Origin: Vanrija pseudolonga
Lineage: Eukaryota; Basidiomycota; Tremellomycetes; Trichosporonales; Trichosporonaceae
NCBI RefSeq assembly: GCF_020906515.1
Contig: NC_085852.1
Location: 248,001-312,000 of the forward strand
DNA length: 64,000 nt
Direction of reading: 5' to 3'
The notes beneath the pieces are model-generated. The model saw only the letters and a list, made by a program, of their open reading frames with translations. It had not been told where the DNA came from and ran no database searches. This document shows, piece after piece, positions 18,657-29,427 of this stretch; positions within the stretch are counted from its first letter, which is position 1; the number at the start of each line of letters is the position of its first letter. Both the position numbers and the translations under genes were made by a program.

Positions 18657-19249
18657 TTAGTGGCTGTGATTAGCGCTGGACGCTTGTATACCTTTGCGAA
18701 TGAAGTAAACTCTTTCGAATACCAGGGGGGAAATGCTGGGTCGCGGCCAAGCTGTGCTGGTACCTCGATTTCCCCAAGTGTGTCACCAAGGTTCCGTGTC
18801 GCAAGGGCATGGCGTGCGGTGAGTTGTTCTGTGGTAAGCAGGTGACACTGACGGTTCAGCGGTCCAGTAGGCGGATGCAGTGTAAACATAGCAGCAGGAT
18901 GGCACATGATTGATGTCTTGGCATGGGGCGCGGGCATCTTAACTTACTTTTAATGCCCGTCACATGTGGGCATAGTGCAGACCCGTGGACTCATGACGTC
19001 CAACGTGGACTGGGGCCCCAGTCCAATTGCACCAACGACGTTCCTCATGACACTGGCAGTGAGTGTCCCGAGAGCAATCTTAAAGATGACTCTGCCGTCG
19101 GTGGAACCGTCTCCGAGGTCATGTGGCGACGGTCTTGGCTGACCGCAGCCCAAGAAGTGTCGTGGGAGAGAGTGCACACCTCACCCGAATCGAAAGTGTA
19201 TATGTAGGGTGCGGCGACTCGGTCGCACCGGTACTTACTCCAACGCACA
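18657..19249. other. Intergenic, 593 bp
   Basis: No coding signal is seen. A TATATG about 46 bp before the ATG at 19250 probably serves the next gene. Confidence 0.5.
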
Positions 19250-19565
19250 ATGCTCCCCAGGACCCTCTTCGCAACGCTCATCACGGCAACCGCAGCCCTC
19301 GCAGCCCCAGTCGACCACGGCGCCCTCGAGCCGCGCATGGGCTGCCCGTCCGGCTGGCTAGTCTGCTCGGCCCCCTCGGCGGGCTCGTGGTTCTGCGCCA
19401 ACCCCAAAGCGAACCAATACTGCTGTACGTCGCGCCTGCATCCCGGTCGAATGGTGGCTGATGACACATAGGCGGAGGCAAGGCGTGCACGCGAACCACC
19501 TGCCCGCCGGGCAAGGTGTGCCGTGAGTCTTTCGTCCTGGCGGAGCTGACACGCTAGCGTGGTAG
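19250..19565 (+). CDS. Secreted eight-Cys peptide, paralogue A (77 aa, three exons)
   Basis: Exons are 19250-19424, 19472-19522 and an 8-nt last exon 19558-19565. The signal peptide MLPRTLFATLITATAALAAP precedes a short propeptide (VDHGALEPR, possible dibasic-like cut after PR). The mature ~45 residues hold eight Cys: GCPSGWLVC, SWFCANPKANQYCC, then GGGKACTRTTCPPGKVCPW. Both introns are GT-AG, the second with a CTGAC branch, and sit at the same codons in the two paralogues downstream. If intron 2 were retained, the end would read VCRESFVLAELTR instead of VCPW. The product resembles small secreted Cys-rich proteins of fungi, and its target is unknown. Confidence 0.75.
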
Positions 19566-19918
19566 TTTGTTGGAGAGAATCACGACGAGTGGACGAAAGA
19601 ATGTCTTGGCATCGCATGCAGCGGGCAGTTGAACTCTATTCTCGTATTCCCCGGCGCGTCGCCACGGTGTTCGTTCGTCCCGCCAGGCCGCCAGCTCCAC
19701 CACGCACACACATGCACACTAACACTTGTGTCCCGAAAGCAAGCTTATCTTGCCTTCATGCGCGTCACCACGTCACAGTGACACCGACAAGCTCGCCGGG
19801 TGCGATGGAGTGACCCGGGGCCATGCGTACAAGAACTCAGTCCCGTCACTAACGACTGTCCCCCACCTCCCTGGACTCGCCTCGCATCTCACCAACCCAC
19901 CCACGACCAACAACCGCC

Positions 19919-20226
19919 ATGCAGCTCGCCCATACCCTCATCGCCGCACTCCTCGCCGCCACCGCCTCCCTCGCGGCCCCCATCGACCCAGAGTCCCTCG
20001 AAGCCCGCGGCGTCTGTCCCGCCGGACAGATCGTCTGCGCAGGCCCCAACAGCGGCCAGTACCGCTGCGCCAACCCCAAGGCGAGCCAGTACTGCTGTGA
20101 GTGTCCCCGGCGGTCAACGACTGATGGTAGGCGGACAGGGCAACGTGTGCACTCACAATACTTGCCCCAAGGGCAAGGTGTGCCGTGAGTCTCCTGTCGT
20201 AGCGACGCTGACACTTAGCTTGGTGA
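19919..20226 (+). CDS. Secreted eight-Cys peptide, paralogue B (79 aa, three exons)
   Basis: Exons are 19919-20096, 20131-20184 and 20219-20226 (8 nt). The signal peptide MQLAHTLIAALLAATASLAA is followed by PIDPESLEARGVCPAGQIVC. The core then reads YRCANPKASQYCC and GQGNVCTHNTCPKGKVCPW. Cys number, spacing, intron phases and the terminal Pro-Trp are identical to paralogue A. The agreement of two genes on an 8-nt final exon is the main support for this splicing. The first intron is 34 nt and the second is 34 nt (GTGAGT ... CTGACACTTAG). Confidence 0.78.
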
Positions 20227-20592
20227 TGGCCGTACCGGGTGTGATACAATCAGAAGTTCAGAATATGAATGTCGTGGCATGGCACGCGTGCATGTAGATG
20301 GCAGGGTTAGGTGGTCGACCCACTGCTCACTGCCCCCGTGACTGTCAATGTCAAGCTTGGCTTGACACACGGGCATTTGAACTCTAATCCCCTGTGACAT
20401 GTCGGCATATCCCACCACGACGTGCACTCAACGTCATGATCCACTGGCGCGTGTGCACACTCGGGACGCGATCAACCCGAGACGATCTTGGCACGTACGG
20501 TGCAGCATGCCGAGACTGGAGGCTCAGATCAATCAATACAAGTGCACTGTCTCTCCCACTCTGACACTCCCCGCGAACTCCAACCCAGCACC

Positions 20593-20901
20593 ATGCTCGC
20601 CCGTACACTCTTCACCACCCTCGTCGCGACATTTGCCCTCGCTGCCCCTGTCGAGCCGGTATCCCCCGACGCCCGCGCAGTAGGCTGCCCAAAGGGCTTC
20701 CTCGTGTGCTTCTGCCCAATCACTGGGCCGTGGAGGTGCGCGAACCCGGCGATCAACCAGTACTGCTGTGAGTCTGCTTCCGTTGGTGCTGGTTGACCTT
20801 GACTAGGCGGGGACAAGGTGTGCACTAGGCCGTGTCCCAGGGGACGGAATTGCGGTGGGTCTCTTGTGCGCTGTTGAGTCTGACATGCAGCCATACAGTA
20901 A
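20593..20901 (+). CDS. Secreted Cys-rich peptide, paralogue C (77 aa, three exons)
   Basis: Exons are 20593-20767, 20807-20854 and 20891-20901. The signal peptide MLARTLFTTLVATFALAAPV leads to VGCPKGFLVCFCPITGPWRC, then ANPAINQYCC and GDKVCTRPCPRGRNC. It has nine Cys, one more than A and B (CFC), and the last exon gives AIQ rather than PW. The donor of intron 2 is GTGGGT, weaker than in A and B. It is therefore the most diverged of the three. Its 3' end lies only 55 bp from the converging F-box-like gene at 20957. Confidence 0.7.
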
Positions 20902-20956
20902 TATGACAGCCGTCATAGCAGGCGCCATGAAGGCTTGTCGCACCAGCGATGTTGAT

Positions 20957-22048
20957 TCAACGGAGAAACTGGGGGTACTTCTGCCCATTGTCAGCGTCGA
21001 AGACCTGCACACTCACAAACTCATCGTCTGCACACGAGGGCCACACGCCTTCCAACTCCTTCCGATTCCCCAGGCCTTCGAGCCACCCTTCAAGCGGAAC
21101 AAAGTGAATGCGCTGGAGAATGCTCTGTCGATGGTGTGCCTCGTCGGTGCCTTGGATGAAGTGGTCCGCTTGGTTGATGAGATGGTCGACGAGATTCTCC
21201 CTGAAAGGCTCGTATGCCTCAATACCAGGCTCGTCCCCAGCGTCGATGTGGAGTCGAAGCTGTTGAGGAACCACACGCTCCAGCCCAACAATCGTCACTT
21301 CGCCCCCGCGTTCCATCACCGGAATTGTTTGAGTGACCAGGTCTATCAGACCGTAGTTCTCAGCCATGACGGCTCGGCTGCCGTCCTCAGCGGGGTTTGG
21401 GTGGAGAACGAGGACAAACTCGGTTATCGTATCCATGTGCCCCAGATTAAAGAAATTCCAGAGCGCCATCGTGTCCGACTCCTCCCATTTCAGATGGAGC
21501 ACGTAGCGACTGGCTCGCGGGAGCAGGGGGATGGGCCTCATGTCGTTTCGGGCGTGCGGATACAGATAGCAGAAGTCGACGAGAGTGTGCGGTGTCTTGT
21601 AGCTGCCTGTGCCAACTGAGCACACGGCGTAGTTCATACGCCGCACGGTGTGGACCGATGTGAGCTTGTCAAAGTCGAAACTGTCTGCACGAATAGGGTG
21701 CACAATGTCGAGAATCTCCACGGCGGAAGGGACGAGCGGGTACCGTGTGGAGAGGGATTCGGGGCCAGCGTACGTCGTTAGCCCAGCCGAGGTGACTCGG
21801 AGCTCCCGGATCGACGGCCGTTGAAAGAGCTTCTTCGACTCGGATGTTCGTTGGTTGGGCTTCCTCCACTCGAGTAGTGCGACGTGGTGGAACATCTTGC
21901 GGTCGATGCGGTCCCGAAGCTCGCGTGAGGTACACCGCAACTTGGTAAGCACGGGGGTCGATGAGAATGCGATGATGGCATCGATGATGTGTGGGTGCGC
22001 GGTGTAGTCTATTGCGACAGTGCTGAGGGTTTGTTCGGTGTAAGTCAT
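20957..22048 (-). CDS. F-box-like family protein (363 aa), single exon
   Basis: The start MTYTEQTLSTVAIDYTAHPH was preferred to an ATG 22 codons upstream. The F-box-like part (HPHIIDAIIAFSSTPVLTKL, then RCTSRELRDRIDRKMFHH) is intact. Later marks are SVHTVRRMNYAVCSV (~150), TLVDFCYLYPH, YVLHLKWEESDTM, FVLVLHPNPAED, EVTIVGLERVVPQQ and IHFVPLEGWLEGLGNRKELE. It extends about 30 residues past the usual GVWP end (SCADDEFVSVQVFDADNGQK...), longer than its relatives. It converges on the Cys-rich peptide C gene. Confidence 0.82.
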   Translation of the reverse strand: MTYTEQTLSTVAIDYTAHPHIIDAIIAFSSTPVLTKLRCTSRELRDRIDRKMFHHVALLEWRKPNQRTSESKKLFQRPSIRELRVTSAGLTTYAGPESLSTRYPLVPSAVEILDIVHPIRADSFDFDKLTSVHTVRRMNYAVCSVGTGSYKTPHTLVDFCYLYPHARNDMRPIPLLPRASRYVLHLKWEESDTMALWNFFNLGHMDTITEFVLVLHPNPAEDGSRAVMAENYGLIDLVTQTIPVMERGGEVTIVGLERVVPQQLRLHIDAGDEPGIEAYEPFRENLVDHLINQADHFIQGTDEAHHRQSILQRIHFVPLEGWLEGLGNRKELEGVWPSCADDEFVSVQVFDADNGQKYPQFLR

Positions 22049-22187
22049 GTTGAGTGCTGTTGTGAGTGAGTGGGCAGTGGACAAATGGGAATCACTTCTG
22101 CGGGTAATGCACACAAAAAGGGTGGTGGTGCGCCACCCACGTCATTGATAACGTTACAGAACATTTAGCTTCAGCTCAAGTTGCACT

Positions 22188-23156
22188 TCACGCGCCATTC
22201 GTATCCTCAGGCCACAGCCCCTCCGCCTCCTTCCTGTCTCCCAGTTCCTCCAGCCATTCGTCGTACGGCACAAAGCGGATCGCGTCAACTGCAGCGCGTA
22301 CAAGGGCCGGGTCGGGGGTATGGTCGAGGAAGTGGGCTCTGAGGTTTTCACGAAGGGGTTCGTACGCCGCCGTACCGCGCCCCTCGAGCGTGTTGTTTGG
22401 CATCTGGGCCGGGGAAACGCGCTCGACGCCGACGACTGTCACGCTCCCGCCGCGCTCGACGATGGTGATGGCCTCTGTCATGACGTCGAGGAAGGTGAAG
22501 AAGTCTGGTGCTGGCGCTGGCGGCATGTTGCCTGGATTCGTCGGGTGCAGCACGAGCACCCAGTCGACGATGCGGAGCGCGCTCCGCATGTTGATGGTCG
22601 TCCAGAGCGCACTGGGGCCCATCTCGTCCCATTTCATGTGGAAAACGTACCGCTCCACTCCGGGCGGGAGGCGGATGTTGAGGGTGTCCCGGTTCGGCAC
22701 GCTGTCGAGGGAGAGGAGGTCGACGGAGGTGGCGTTGGGCCGGAAGATGTTGGTGCCCGTGGTCACAACGGCGTCGTTGCGTATCCGCCGAAGGGTCTTC
22801 AGTCTCGTGAACTGGTCGACGACCTTTGTCGTTGGCATGGGCTTGGGCGGGGTGATGACGTCGAGGATTTCGACGGCGCCGGGCGCGAACGGCAGGCGGG
22901 GGTGAGTGTCTGCACCGGGGAAAGTTATGTGCGCCGGGGTGGTGAAGCCGAGCTCCTTCTTCCTTCGGCCAAGGGGCCATTCATGTAGACTGACATGGTG
23001 CAGTAGCAGTCGGTTGATACGGTCGTGAAACTCGCGCGAGGTTGCTCGTAGGCGCGCGAGGGCCGGGATTGTCGCGTGGGCGATGATGGCGTCCATGATG
23101 TGTGGATGCGCCGTGTGGTCTATCACGGCGCTGGAGGCCATTTCAATGTCTGTCAT
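22188..23156 (-). CDS. F-box-like family protein (322 aa), single exon
   Basis: The start MTDIEMASSAVIDHTAHPHI fits the preceding family member. An ATG ten codons upstream is also in frame. It carries the F-box-like N-terminus (LARLRATSREFHDRINRLLL), LKTLRRIRNDAVVTT (~130), TSVDLLSLDSV (a change from VDF), YVFHMKWDEM, WVLVLHPTNPG, SVTVVGVERVSPAQ and the terminal YDEWLEELGDRKEAEGLWPE. It is the closest relative of the gene at 20957-22048. The pair is a tandem duplication with 140 bp between them. Confidence 0.85.
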   Translation of the reverse strand: MTDIEMASSAVIDHTAHPHIMDAIIAHATIPALARLRATSREFHDRINRLLLHHVSLHEWPLGRRKKELGFTTPAHITFPGADTHPRLPFAPGAVEILDVITPPKPMPTTKVVDQFTRLKTLRRIRNDAVVTTGTNIFRPNATSVDLLSLDSVPNRDTLNIRLPPGVERYVFHMKWDEMGPSALWTTINMRSALRIVDWVLVLHPTNPGNMPPAPAPDFFTFLDVMTEAITIVERGGSVTVVGVERVSPAQMPNNTLEGRGTAAYEPLRENLRAHFLDHTPDPALVRAAVDAIRFVPYDEWLEELGDRKEAEGLWPEDTNGA

Positions 23157-24683
23157 TGTTGAGTGAGAGTGAGTGTGCAATGTCAAGAGCGAGGTTGAGT
23201 GAGAACTCGGTTGTTTGTGTCAAAAGTCTGGGTGAGTGAGTCTGTCACTGGTGTCGTGCCTGGTTTCAGTGCCGTCATGTCAGCCATTTGAACGCTTGGC
23301 TTAGCCGGCTTCGGCGGCGGCGGCGGCGGTGGCGAACGCTGAGGCGACGTTCGTCAGCAGCTCGTCGGCAGGGCAGTGTGAGCACCATTGGTGCATGCAG
23401 CCGTTGCTCCGGAGTGACAACGACCGGGCGCCCTCCGCCATCGGCGCCAATGGCTGGCGCAATGGTGCTGCCTTCCCTCGGTCTCTTTCAGACTACGGTG
23501 GGCGAGGGAGCGGCACGGTCTTGGACGGGGGAGCCTGGGCTGTTCATGTGAACACTTAAGCTCGGCGTTGTCGTTGAAGCAAGAGTGGGCAAGAACGAGT
23601 TGAACCACCGCACGGCGACGGTGAAGAGACAAAGTCGAGTCAACCGCCGTCACCAACGTTGCCTGGGTGGTCGGCTCCGACGGCCGTTCCTGGCGAATGG
23701 CCAGCCTCGGTGAGTGTCGTGCAAGACTGAAGCGGGGCAGCGAGGGACATGCGGCGTGGTGCACTGGACGACGACAGAGACAAGTTCGACGACAGTGCCC
23801 TTCACCATCGTTGACGGCGTCACGGCGTCGCCGCCGTCGCCGCGGCGGTGCGAGATCTGAGCGGCCTGTGCGCCGATATCCGCCGAGGAAGCCAAAGTGG
23901 AGGTCGACCACCCTGGGCACTCATTTCAGCCAGGGACTCGGCAGCCCTCCTCGCGGCGGCTGCCGCCGAGCGAGGTTGAGCAGCACCGAGTGCATACCTG
24001 TTCCTTGGTCGAGTCGACGTCTCCTCTTGGGGCCATGTATCGCTTTGGGCATGTGCAATTCCGTCGCGCGGTGATGGAGGAACGAGGGCGAGGGTGTGAA
24101 ACATTGTGACAGGTACTTGCCAGTTTTGCCACCCAGGCACTGGCACTGGATTTGGTCGGATTCGACGGCGGCCACGGCTCGACTAACTGCACTCTACTTG
24201 ATTCAACTCGACTTTTGGCTTTTCCACTTTCTCTTCCTCTTCTCTCAGCACCTCGACTAGTTGTTCGCGGGACACCTCATCAATTGCGCTCCTCGGCGCT
24301 TCTCATTGCATAGGAGCCCTCGCGCCTAGCACCCGACACTGCAGCAGACCGGCTGCCCACTCTGCCCACTGCCCACAAGGCAGCTTCGTCGGCCAACGTG
24401 AGTGAGACGACACGCAGCTGCACACGAGCTTACACCCGATACTGTAGTCTCTCGAGCCGCGATCACCACACCCTCCCTCACCCCAAAAAGGCGTGCTCGT
24501 CGTGCGAGCCTCCAACACGAGGTGATCGCTGCCGACAGGCACAGGCCATTCCCCCGACGCCCCAGGTGGAGGTTGAGGTGAGTGTGTCTTCCTTCCCCGC
24601 TCTCACCCTCTCTCCCCCTCTGACTCGTTGAACAGCCCGACCACCACTTCGGCATTGTCAACTCTCTCATCATCAACCCCAAA
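23157..24683. promoter_or_regulatory. Intergenic, 1.5 kb, with a probable spliced 5' leader of the PARP gene
   Basis: No gene is supported between 23157 and about 24300. Two good introns lie in the last 300 bp: 24398-24447 (GTGAGT ... ACTGTAG) and 24578-24635 (GTGAGT ... AACAG). The exon after the second is in frame with the PARP start (PDHHFGIVNSLIINPKMWP), but no ATG lies further up in that frame. I treat these as 5' leader introns. A translated N-terminal extension cannot be excluded. Confidence 0.45.
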
Positions 24684-26853
24684 ATGTGGCCATCCAGCCC
24701 CAACAAGCGCGTCTCGCCCACCTCGCACAACCACCCACCATCGCAGAGGCAGAGGGTTGTCGCGCCTCCACAAGCCGGTAGCAGCTCGGCCACAGCTATC
24801 AACCTCGCCTCCAGCGACGAGGAGAATGAAGAAGTCGAGTATGACGAGGACTTCTTCATTGGCGATGACGATGACGAGGAGGAGGACAACAGTGTCCAGT
24901 ACCTTGCCACGCCGAACAGTGGTCCGACCCACGCGGCCCAGAGTGCCGACGAGAACGACCAGAGTGACGACGAATACGACTTTGACGACGACAATGCCGA
25001 CGGCTTCTCGCAGCACAGCTTTGGCGACGCCGACGGCGGCCACCTCGAGGCCCCTCTGGCCATCGTCGGACAGGGCGGCCTCGACGACGATATCCATGCC
25101 GCTCAAGCGATGCTCGAGAATACGGGCGTCGAGATTCACCAGAGCGGCAGCAATGTCGTCATCAACATCTCCATTGTGAGGCTACCGCCGCACCTGTCCA
25201 ATTCCAGTCATCAGCGTCCGCCATGGAGAGGTCGAGGCCGGTGGTATCTCAACCTCGACGCTCCGCTCGACGCCAGGCTTCCCCATGGGACTCCAGCTGT
25301 GTCAGACAGCACTCAACTTCTTCAGCGCGCGCTGGCACAACCGCGGCGAGAGCTTCCTCTCTGACCTCTGCCTGACTCTCAAGGACCGCCTCTACAACTC
25401 TGGCAACTACTGCATGATGTGCGACGCCGAGTTCACCCACCCAGGAGTCAAGCCAACCATTTGCGGCAAGCAGCTGTGCGCCTACCAGCTCGAGACTCTG
25501 GGCCTTGGTGCCGACCTCAGCCTCTTCGACGTCGACCCGGCCGTCGCGGATCTGCTCGTCACGTTCGCGACAGCTGCGTGTGTTGACACCGCCCGTCAGC
25601 AAGTCTCGCCAGTTCCCATGCCAGTCGACCATGACGACACTCCCTTCACTCCGGCCAGCATCGTTAAAGTGCTCAACTCAATCCCGGCAGCCGAGACCCT
25701 TAACCAGGCTGGGGAAGGTCGCAAGGCGCTGCTCGACGAGGCCGCTCCATCTGCTGCTCGTGTTGCGGCGTGGCTATTTGCTACCAACCGCGCGCACATC
25801 GTCTCAGTGGAGCCAGAGCACCACATCGAGGTTATGAAGACGCCGCACCAGTTCCACATTCACACTTCGACCCGACAGCACGCGGAAAAGTTTGCCAAGC
25901 TGCGCGCCGAGCACGGTAGCTTCTTTGCCTTCCACGGCTCGGGACTCAGCAACTGGCACAACATTCTGCGACAGAACCTCAAGGTCGCGAGCAAGACTCC
26001 GATGATGAGCACCGGCGCTGCGTATGGCGAAGGCATCTACATGGCAGCGGGCAGCTCGACATCGGCTGGGTACATGCGCAGTGCGGGCAGAGGCTGGATT
26101 CACTCTGACTTTGGCCCCATGCCTGTGTGCCTTGCGCTGGTCGAAGTCGCCAACTCGAGCCGCGTACACTGGCACCTCCAGAACCAGATTGTGGTTGCCA
26201 ACGACGAGAGCTGTGTGGTGCTGCACCACCTCTTTATCTACAACAGCCACTCGGCCATACCCCACGTCCTCGCCAAGGACGTTGTCAAGGTCAGGTTCAA
26301 AAACACAACGACTATTGCCTATGGGTCAAGCTATGAGGAGGTCGAACGCGAGGGCAAGCTGCTCATCACGAGTGACGAGTATTTCTGGGACATTGAGGAG
26401 GTTGTGGGAATGATCCAGGCCAAGCATGGTCTATTCATCAACCCCTACAACCAGGTCCCGTTTGCCCCGGCCGACGTCAAGGCGATTGTCAACCACCCGA
26501 GTGGCCACGGTCGCGTTCTGGAGCAGATAGAGGTGGCCAACGCGGCGCTGCGCAACACGATCCCAAGCTACGTGTACGGCCGCCTCCGTATGGTGGGCGA
26601 AGTCTGCATCCGCGACACCACGGACGACTTTGCGAGTGCCCACAGGGTGATTGCGGATCTCCACGAGTGGCTGCAGACTCTGCCCGCCAATGTGAAGGAC
26701 GCGTTGGCCCGCGCGCCGTTCGAGGCCGTCGACTCGCATACGCGCCAGCCGTTCCGCGACACGGTGGCGCATTCGGTCGAGCTCGTCGTGTCGGGCGGCG
26801 AGTGTGTGCACAGGTTTGGCGACTTCCTGAAGCAGGTGGCAGCGGGGAGGTGA
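24684..26853 (+). CDS. PARP6/PARP8-type ADP-ribosyltransferase
   Basis: The N-terminal ~160 residues are acidic and low in complexity (SSDEENEEVEYDEDFFIGDD...). The frame changes between 25176 and 25285, so one intron (donor GTGAGG at 25176) is needed, but its acceptor could not be fixed by eye. Then come a Cys-rich segment (CMMCDAEFTHPGVKPTICGK, then QLCAYQLETLG) and the catalytic domain: FAFHGSGLSNWHNILRQNLK with the NAD-binding His-Gly-Ser, GAAYGEGIYMAAGSS with the second catalytic Tyr, and VVLHHLFIYNS at the third-position strand, where no Glu is seen. This layout matches animal PARP6/PARP8, so mono-ADP-ribosylation rather than polymer synthesis is expected. About 200 residues of unknown function follow the catalytic core. 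Confidence 0.85.
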
Positions 26854-27035
26854 GGATGAATCGTGGTACTGTAGACGAGACAAGACACGCGGTTAGTATG
26901 GCCGCGGACGATACGACAAGCAAGAAAGCATTGTAGACAACCATCAACAACATTGTAGCATATGAAGCATGAAGCTTTCATACATGAAGCGCGACAGCGT
27001 GGAGACACCAACTTCTGATTCTTCTGACTTTCTCT

Positions 27036-29427
27036 TTACCAGATCTTTCCGCGAACCAAGAAACGGTCAGGCAGGTCGACATACTTGCTGCGGAGGTACT
27101 CTGCCACGCCCTTTGCGAGCGAGTCGAGGCGCCACGTCGAGCTTACGCCCTTGCCGAGGTAGTCGTGGATGACAAAGTGGACCGCCTTGAGGCCAGGCAG
27201 CTCGACGCGCTCGATACGGTTCCCGACGTACTCTTTGCCCATGAGGCGGATGAGCTCGGGCTTGGACAGGAGCGCCTGGAGCCACGGGTACTCGTCTTCG
27301 TGGCGGACGAAGAAGCCGACGTTGGCGTCTGCGCAAGGAAGCGAGGGTTAGCGAGCTTGCTCCCTCTCCCCCTCTCCCTCTCGGCCTACTCACTCCCGCC
27401 CTTGTCCCCCGACCGAGCATGCACAATCAACCCAATCGGCCCGCGCGTCGTGCTGCCCCACTCGGACGCGACCAACGCGCGCGCCGGCTCGTAATCGTCC
27501 GACTTTTGCACCGGCAGCGTCTTGTCGCTCCCCACGGCGGGCACGGTGAGCGTGTCCGACGACCCGACAAAGCCCACGGTCAGGGGGAGGTGGGCCTGGC
27601 GTACCCGGCCGGGCCAGTACTCGATGTACGGGACGGGTGTCATGTCTGCAGCGAGCCGCGTCAGCGGCGAGCCAGCGTCACGAGCTGAAGCGCGTGTCAG
27701 ACTCACTGCCAAAGGTCAGCGGGAAGTGGAAGCCGGGGAAATGGCCCAACCCCTCGGGATTAATCATCGTCTTCAAGCTCCTCGCCGGCCCGAACGCGTC
27801 AAGATCCTCCGCCTGCGCGAAGATGCGCAGCATTGCCGTGCTTGCCGCTTCTGTCTCCGCGTCCTTGGCCGCGACGCCGTACTGTGTCATGTCGAACGTT
27901 GTGAAGCGGGCCTTTATGGCGTCTGCGCCGCCGAGGGAGTGCGTGATTTGGAGCTTGAGCGTGTCGAATTTCTCTGCGGCGCGTCAGCGAGCGGAGCGAG
28001 CTGGCCGCAGAACGAGGAGGTCGACGGCGGCGGTCAAGCGCGAGCAGTTTACACGACGTCGCCACCTCGGCTCACTCACCCTCCACATCCAGCCCGCAAG
28101 CATACACCACCGCCTCGGCCTGATACCCCGCCATGGCGCAGATGGCAATCTTGGTAGTCTCGGGCGGCGCGATGCCCCGCACGCCAGCGACGCGCACGCG
28201 GTCGACGCCCTCGTTGCGCACGCTCATGGTGTCGAGCAGCGCCTGCACATCGGGGTTGAGGTACACGTTGCCTTGGATCTCGTACAGGATCTGCGAGCGC
28301 ACCGTCACGTCGTTGACTACGCCGTTCCACTGCCCCGGGCGCGGGGGTTCTGCGTGGGTCAGGACTGGTGTATGGGACTGGGAGGTAGGTGGCTCGAGGC
28401 GCCCGCAGCTACGCCGCTCGCTACGCTCGCGACTCACGCTTCGTGATCACAAACTCCCCGCTTGCCTCAATCTCCGCGATGCCCATCACGATGTCGTAGT
28501 ACTCGTCCTTGTAGGCCAGGAAGCCGGACGAGTTGCCACCGGTCACGTACGCGCCGCACTCCTGCGGCGGGTTAGCCTGTGCTCTGCCTCCCTTCGCCAC
28601 TAGCCGCGCTTCGCACGACCTCGGCGCGCACTCACAATACAGTGCCCCGCCAACAACCCGCCAGCAAGCTTATCATACTCGTCCCACCCCCACCCATGCC
28701 ACCAAGCAGCGGCCGCAATGACGGGGCTCGCGTCGGTGACACGCCCCGTGATGACCACATCTGCGCCCGCCTCCAGGGCAGCACGAACGCCGCGCGCGCC
28801 GACGTACGCGTTCGCGCTAAGGATGCGGTCTTTCAGCTTCCAGTCGCGCAGGTGCCTGTCGTCGCTCTCGAGGTGGTGGAACGTCTCCCCGGCCGCGGCG
28901 AGCTCGGGCAGGCGGGACAGGATGTTGTCGCCTTGGACGTAGGCTACCTGCGGGCCGAGCGTCAGCGAGGCTTGTGCGGCGGAAGCGGGGGAAGGAACAC
29001 GGCACATACCTTCAGGCTCACGCCCTCCTCCTTCAGCAGCGCAGCCACGGCCTCCGCCAGCCCCTTGGGGTTCAGCGCGCCGGCATTAGTCAACACCTTC
29101 TGCTTGTTCTTTGCGATCGTCTTGGCCGCGGTACGCAGGTGCTGGAGGAAGATGGCCTCGTAGCCGGAGGTCGGGTCGGCCTTGATCGCGAGGGCCTGCC
29201 AGGCAATGTTCTACGACGCCGTGTCAGCCCGCCGGCCCCGCCGGCCCCATCCCCGCGCACGCACCATCTCGGCCAGGTAGTCGCCAAACAGGATCGGCGC
29301 GCGGCTGCCCTCGGCCTGCTCCTTGAGCGCCGAGCTGGCGTCAGCGGCGTCACTGGTAGGCTACGCACAACTTGTCGCCGGTGTACCCGCTGAACGCGGC
29401 GATGCGGCACACGGTGTCGCGGGTCAT
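27036..29427 (-). CDS. AtuA-like (DUF1446) protein, acyclic-terpene-utilisation family (615 aa, nine exons)
   Basis: Exons, 5' to 3': 29427-29369, 29334-29265, 29210-29010, 28947-28636, 28561-28438, 28349-28080, 27973-27707, 27645-27394, 27328-27036. All introns are GT-AG (34-106 nt) and the frame is intact. It starts MTRDTVCRIAAFSGYTGDKF. Residues ~5-460 match the AtuA/DUF1446 fold: ADVVITGRVTDASPVIAAAA, GWGWDEYDKLAGGLLAGHCI, ECGAYVTGGNSSGF, GHFPGFHFPLTFG. The C-terminal ~110 residues are the small AtuA-associated domain (HARSGDKGGNANVGFFVRHE). Bacterial AtuA works in citronellol/geraniol breakdown, but its exact reaction is not settled. It lies next to hydrolase, transporter and monooxygenase genes. 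Confidence 0.88.

Noticed and set aside
23354-23920. A 188-residue minus-strand frame, Arg/His/Cys-rich
   Set aside because: The composition is typical of shadow frames and it lies in the promoter/leader region of the PARP gene.
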